Shown: piece after piece, positions 62,977-64,000 of the stretch
Position numbering within the stretch: the stretch's first letter is position 1
Layout of the letters: every line of letters starts with the position of its first letter
NCBI GenBank assembly: GCA_029204225.1
Contig: CM055111.1
Coordinates: 41,916,815-41,980,814 of the forward strand
Origin: Diphasiastrum complanatum
Taxonomy: Eukaryota; Streptophyta; Lycopodiopsida; Lycopodiales; Lycopodiaceae
Direction: 5' to 3'
Length of the DNA stretch: 64,000 bases
The notes under the pieces: model-generated
What the model saw: the letters and a program-made list of their open reading frames with translations, nothing else
Database searches by the model: none
Told to the model about the DNA's origin: nothing
Position numbers and translations under genes: made by a program

Positions 62977-63066
62977 CTTTATATATAGTTAGGTCCCATC
63001 AAAAAGTGAATTGTTCCAATCCATTCTATACAGTCTGCTCACAAGCCCTAAAATTTAGGGTTAGGG
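62977..63066 (+). promoter_or_regulatory. Candidate promoter: TATA box and telo-box
   Basis: CTTTATATATAG at 62977-62988 fits a TATA box. About 65 bp downstream AATTTAGGGTTAGGG (63052-63066) contains the plant telo-box (AAACCCTA in reverse), common near start sites of plant housekeeping and translation-related genes. Confidence 0.35.
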
Positions 63067-63149
63067 TAATGGCGTGGTGATCAAAAGCGAGACGATATTT
63101 GCATTTCAGCTGAAGTTTTTGCTCCTCTTGATCGTAAGAGTGTGCGCTA

Positions 63150-63203
63150 ATGCGCTGCCTGCGCACCTCAACTTCTGTTGGCGATGTTGCTGCAGCTATC
63201 CCG
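63150..63203 (+). CDS. Possible short first coding exon
   Basis: ATG at 63150 gives MRCLRTSTSVGDVAAAIP, 18 codons ending in phase at CCG before GTATGA (donor G at 63204), about 165 bp downstream of the TATA-like box. A short upstream ATG frame (MAW, stop) precedes it. The remaining exons would lie further right or outside the window. Statistical support is weak. Confidence 0.25.
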
Positions 63204-64000
63204 GTATGAAATAGCGATTTTAGCCTAAATTTGATGCTTTTCAGCATTAAAAAACAAAAAGTTTGATGCTTGCAAGCGTTTGCAACAGTTTGTTTGATCG
63301 CATTCAGCAATTAGTTGAGATTCAATATAGAAATCTGCAAATGGGTGGTGTAATTTTTGCATAAAAAAGTGATGCAATTAACTGAACTGTAGCTGTGGTT
63401 GTAGCAGTAAATAGCTGTGACAATTATGGAATCGGGAACGTAGGATAGGGCTAGCGATTGCGATTGTGATGAAGAAAGGTGCAACACTGAGTCTTGCATT
63501 CTGTTTTTGGGAATGAGACATCATGATGTCATGTGATGCTGGTAGTACTGTGCAATGGTGGAGGGACTCTCTCGCAACAGTGCATGAGGAAATGTTTTTA
63601 AAGTCCCGCATAGTGCTAGTAGATCTGTGTGCAATAGGAACTTAGCTAGGTGGGAGCTTTAATGGTGTTCCCTAGTCTGGTATAGAAAAGCCCGCATTGC
63701 GGAGTCGCTGTATTTGGGACCAGTTGCCATAAGCTACTAGTAGTGGGATGGTGGATGAAACGATTCGGAGTGAATTCTGGCACGCACAACGCAAAGGTGC
63801 TTATTGTTTGGATATGGTTAGATGCGCGAATGTTCATGTGAGGGATTGTTTTAAGGATTGAAATAGAAGGATTTTGAAGGGTCTATTGTTCACTGCTGCC
63901 CTTAGAGGTGTGATTTAGAAAAGTTTATGGATATGTATTGAAAATGGGTTTGCATTCCAATATTTTGTGTGTTTTGGTAGGGTAAGTGTTATTGCTGGTT
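63204..64000. other. Unassigned right edge
   Basis: No recognised feature. It would be intron if the exon at 63150-63203 is real. Confidence 0.3.

Overview
This is plant nuclear DNA. There are split genes with GT-AG introns, chromovirus-type Ty3 and Ty1/copia retrotransposons, hAT transposons, non-LTR retrotransposon fragments and many long CT/GA microsatellites. Genes are sparse and one intron is about 11 kb long. That suggests a large, repeat-rich land-plant genome, perhaps a fern or gymnosperm, but I cannot fix the taxon from sequence alone.

Layout. 1-3.6 kb: weak possible exon and an old TRIM (minus strand). 3.6-9.7 kb: complete-ended but dead Ty3/chromovirus with a 5-bp target duplication, carrying a young nested TRIM. 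9.7-24.7 kb: microsatellites, a LINE ORF2 endonuclease fragment, a LINE ORF1-only element, LINE 3' tails, two foldback-like segments, a degraded copia fragment, and a good first exon of a plastid-type protein (minus, 22.4-23.1 kb). 24.7-30.5 kb: microsatellites and a decayed hAT transposon with transposase. 32.7-45.0 kb: one five-exon glutaredoxin gene (minus) whose third intron holds a Ty1/copia element. 45-52.4 kb: foldback, a 947-bp non-autonomous hAT element related to the one at 26.7 kb, and a gag-deleted copia (minus). 52.6-54.6 kb: LINE tail, microsatellites and a second LINE ORF1 piece. 54.7-61.3 kb: AT-rich sequence, part of it a dispersed repeat, followed by an 829-codon frame of unknown family broken only by four stops. 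61.3-64 kb: mostly empty, with a candidate promoter and first exon near 63.1 kb.

The one well-supported host gene is the glutaredoxin, reconstructed from five exons with consistent phase and splice sites. Most of the rest is mobile DNA in various states of decay. The most unusual items are the TRIM elements, whose 144-bp terminal repeats each contain a complete tRNA-like fold with Pol III A and B boxes (compare Cassandra, which carries 5S rRNA sequence), and the unidentified 829-codon frame at 58.8-61.3 kb.
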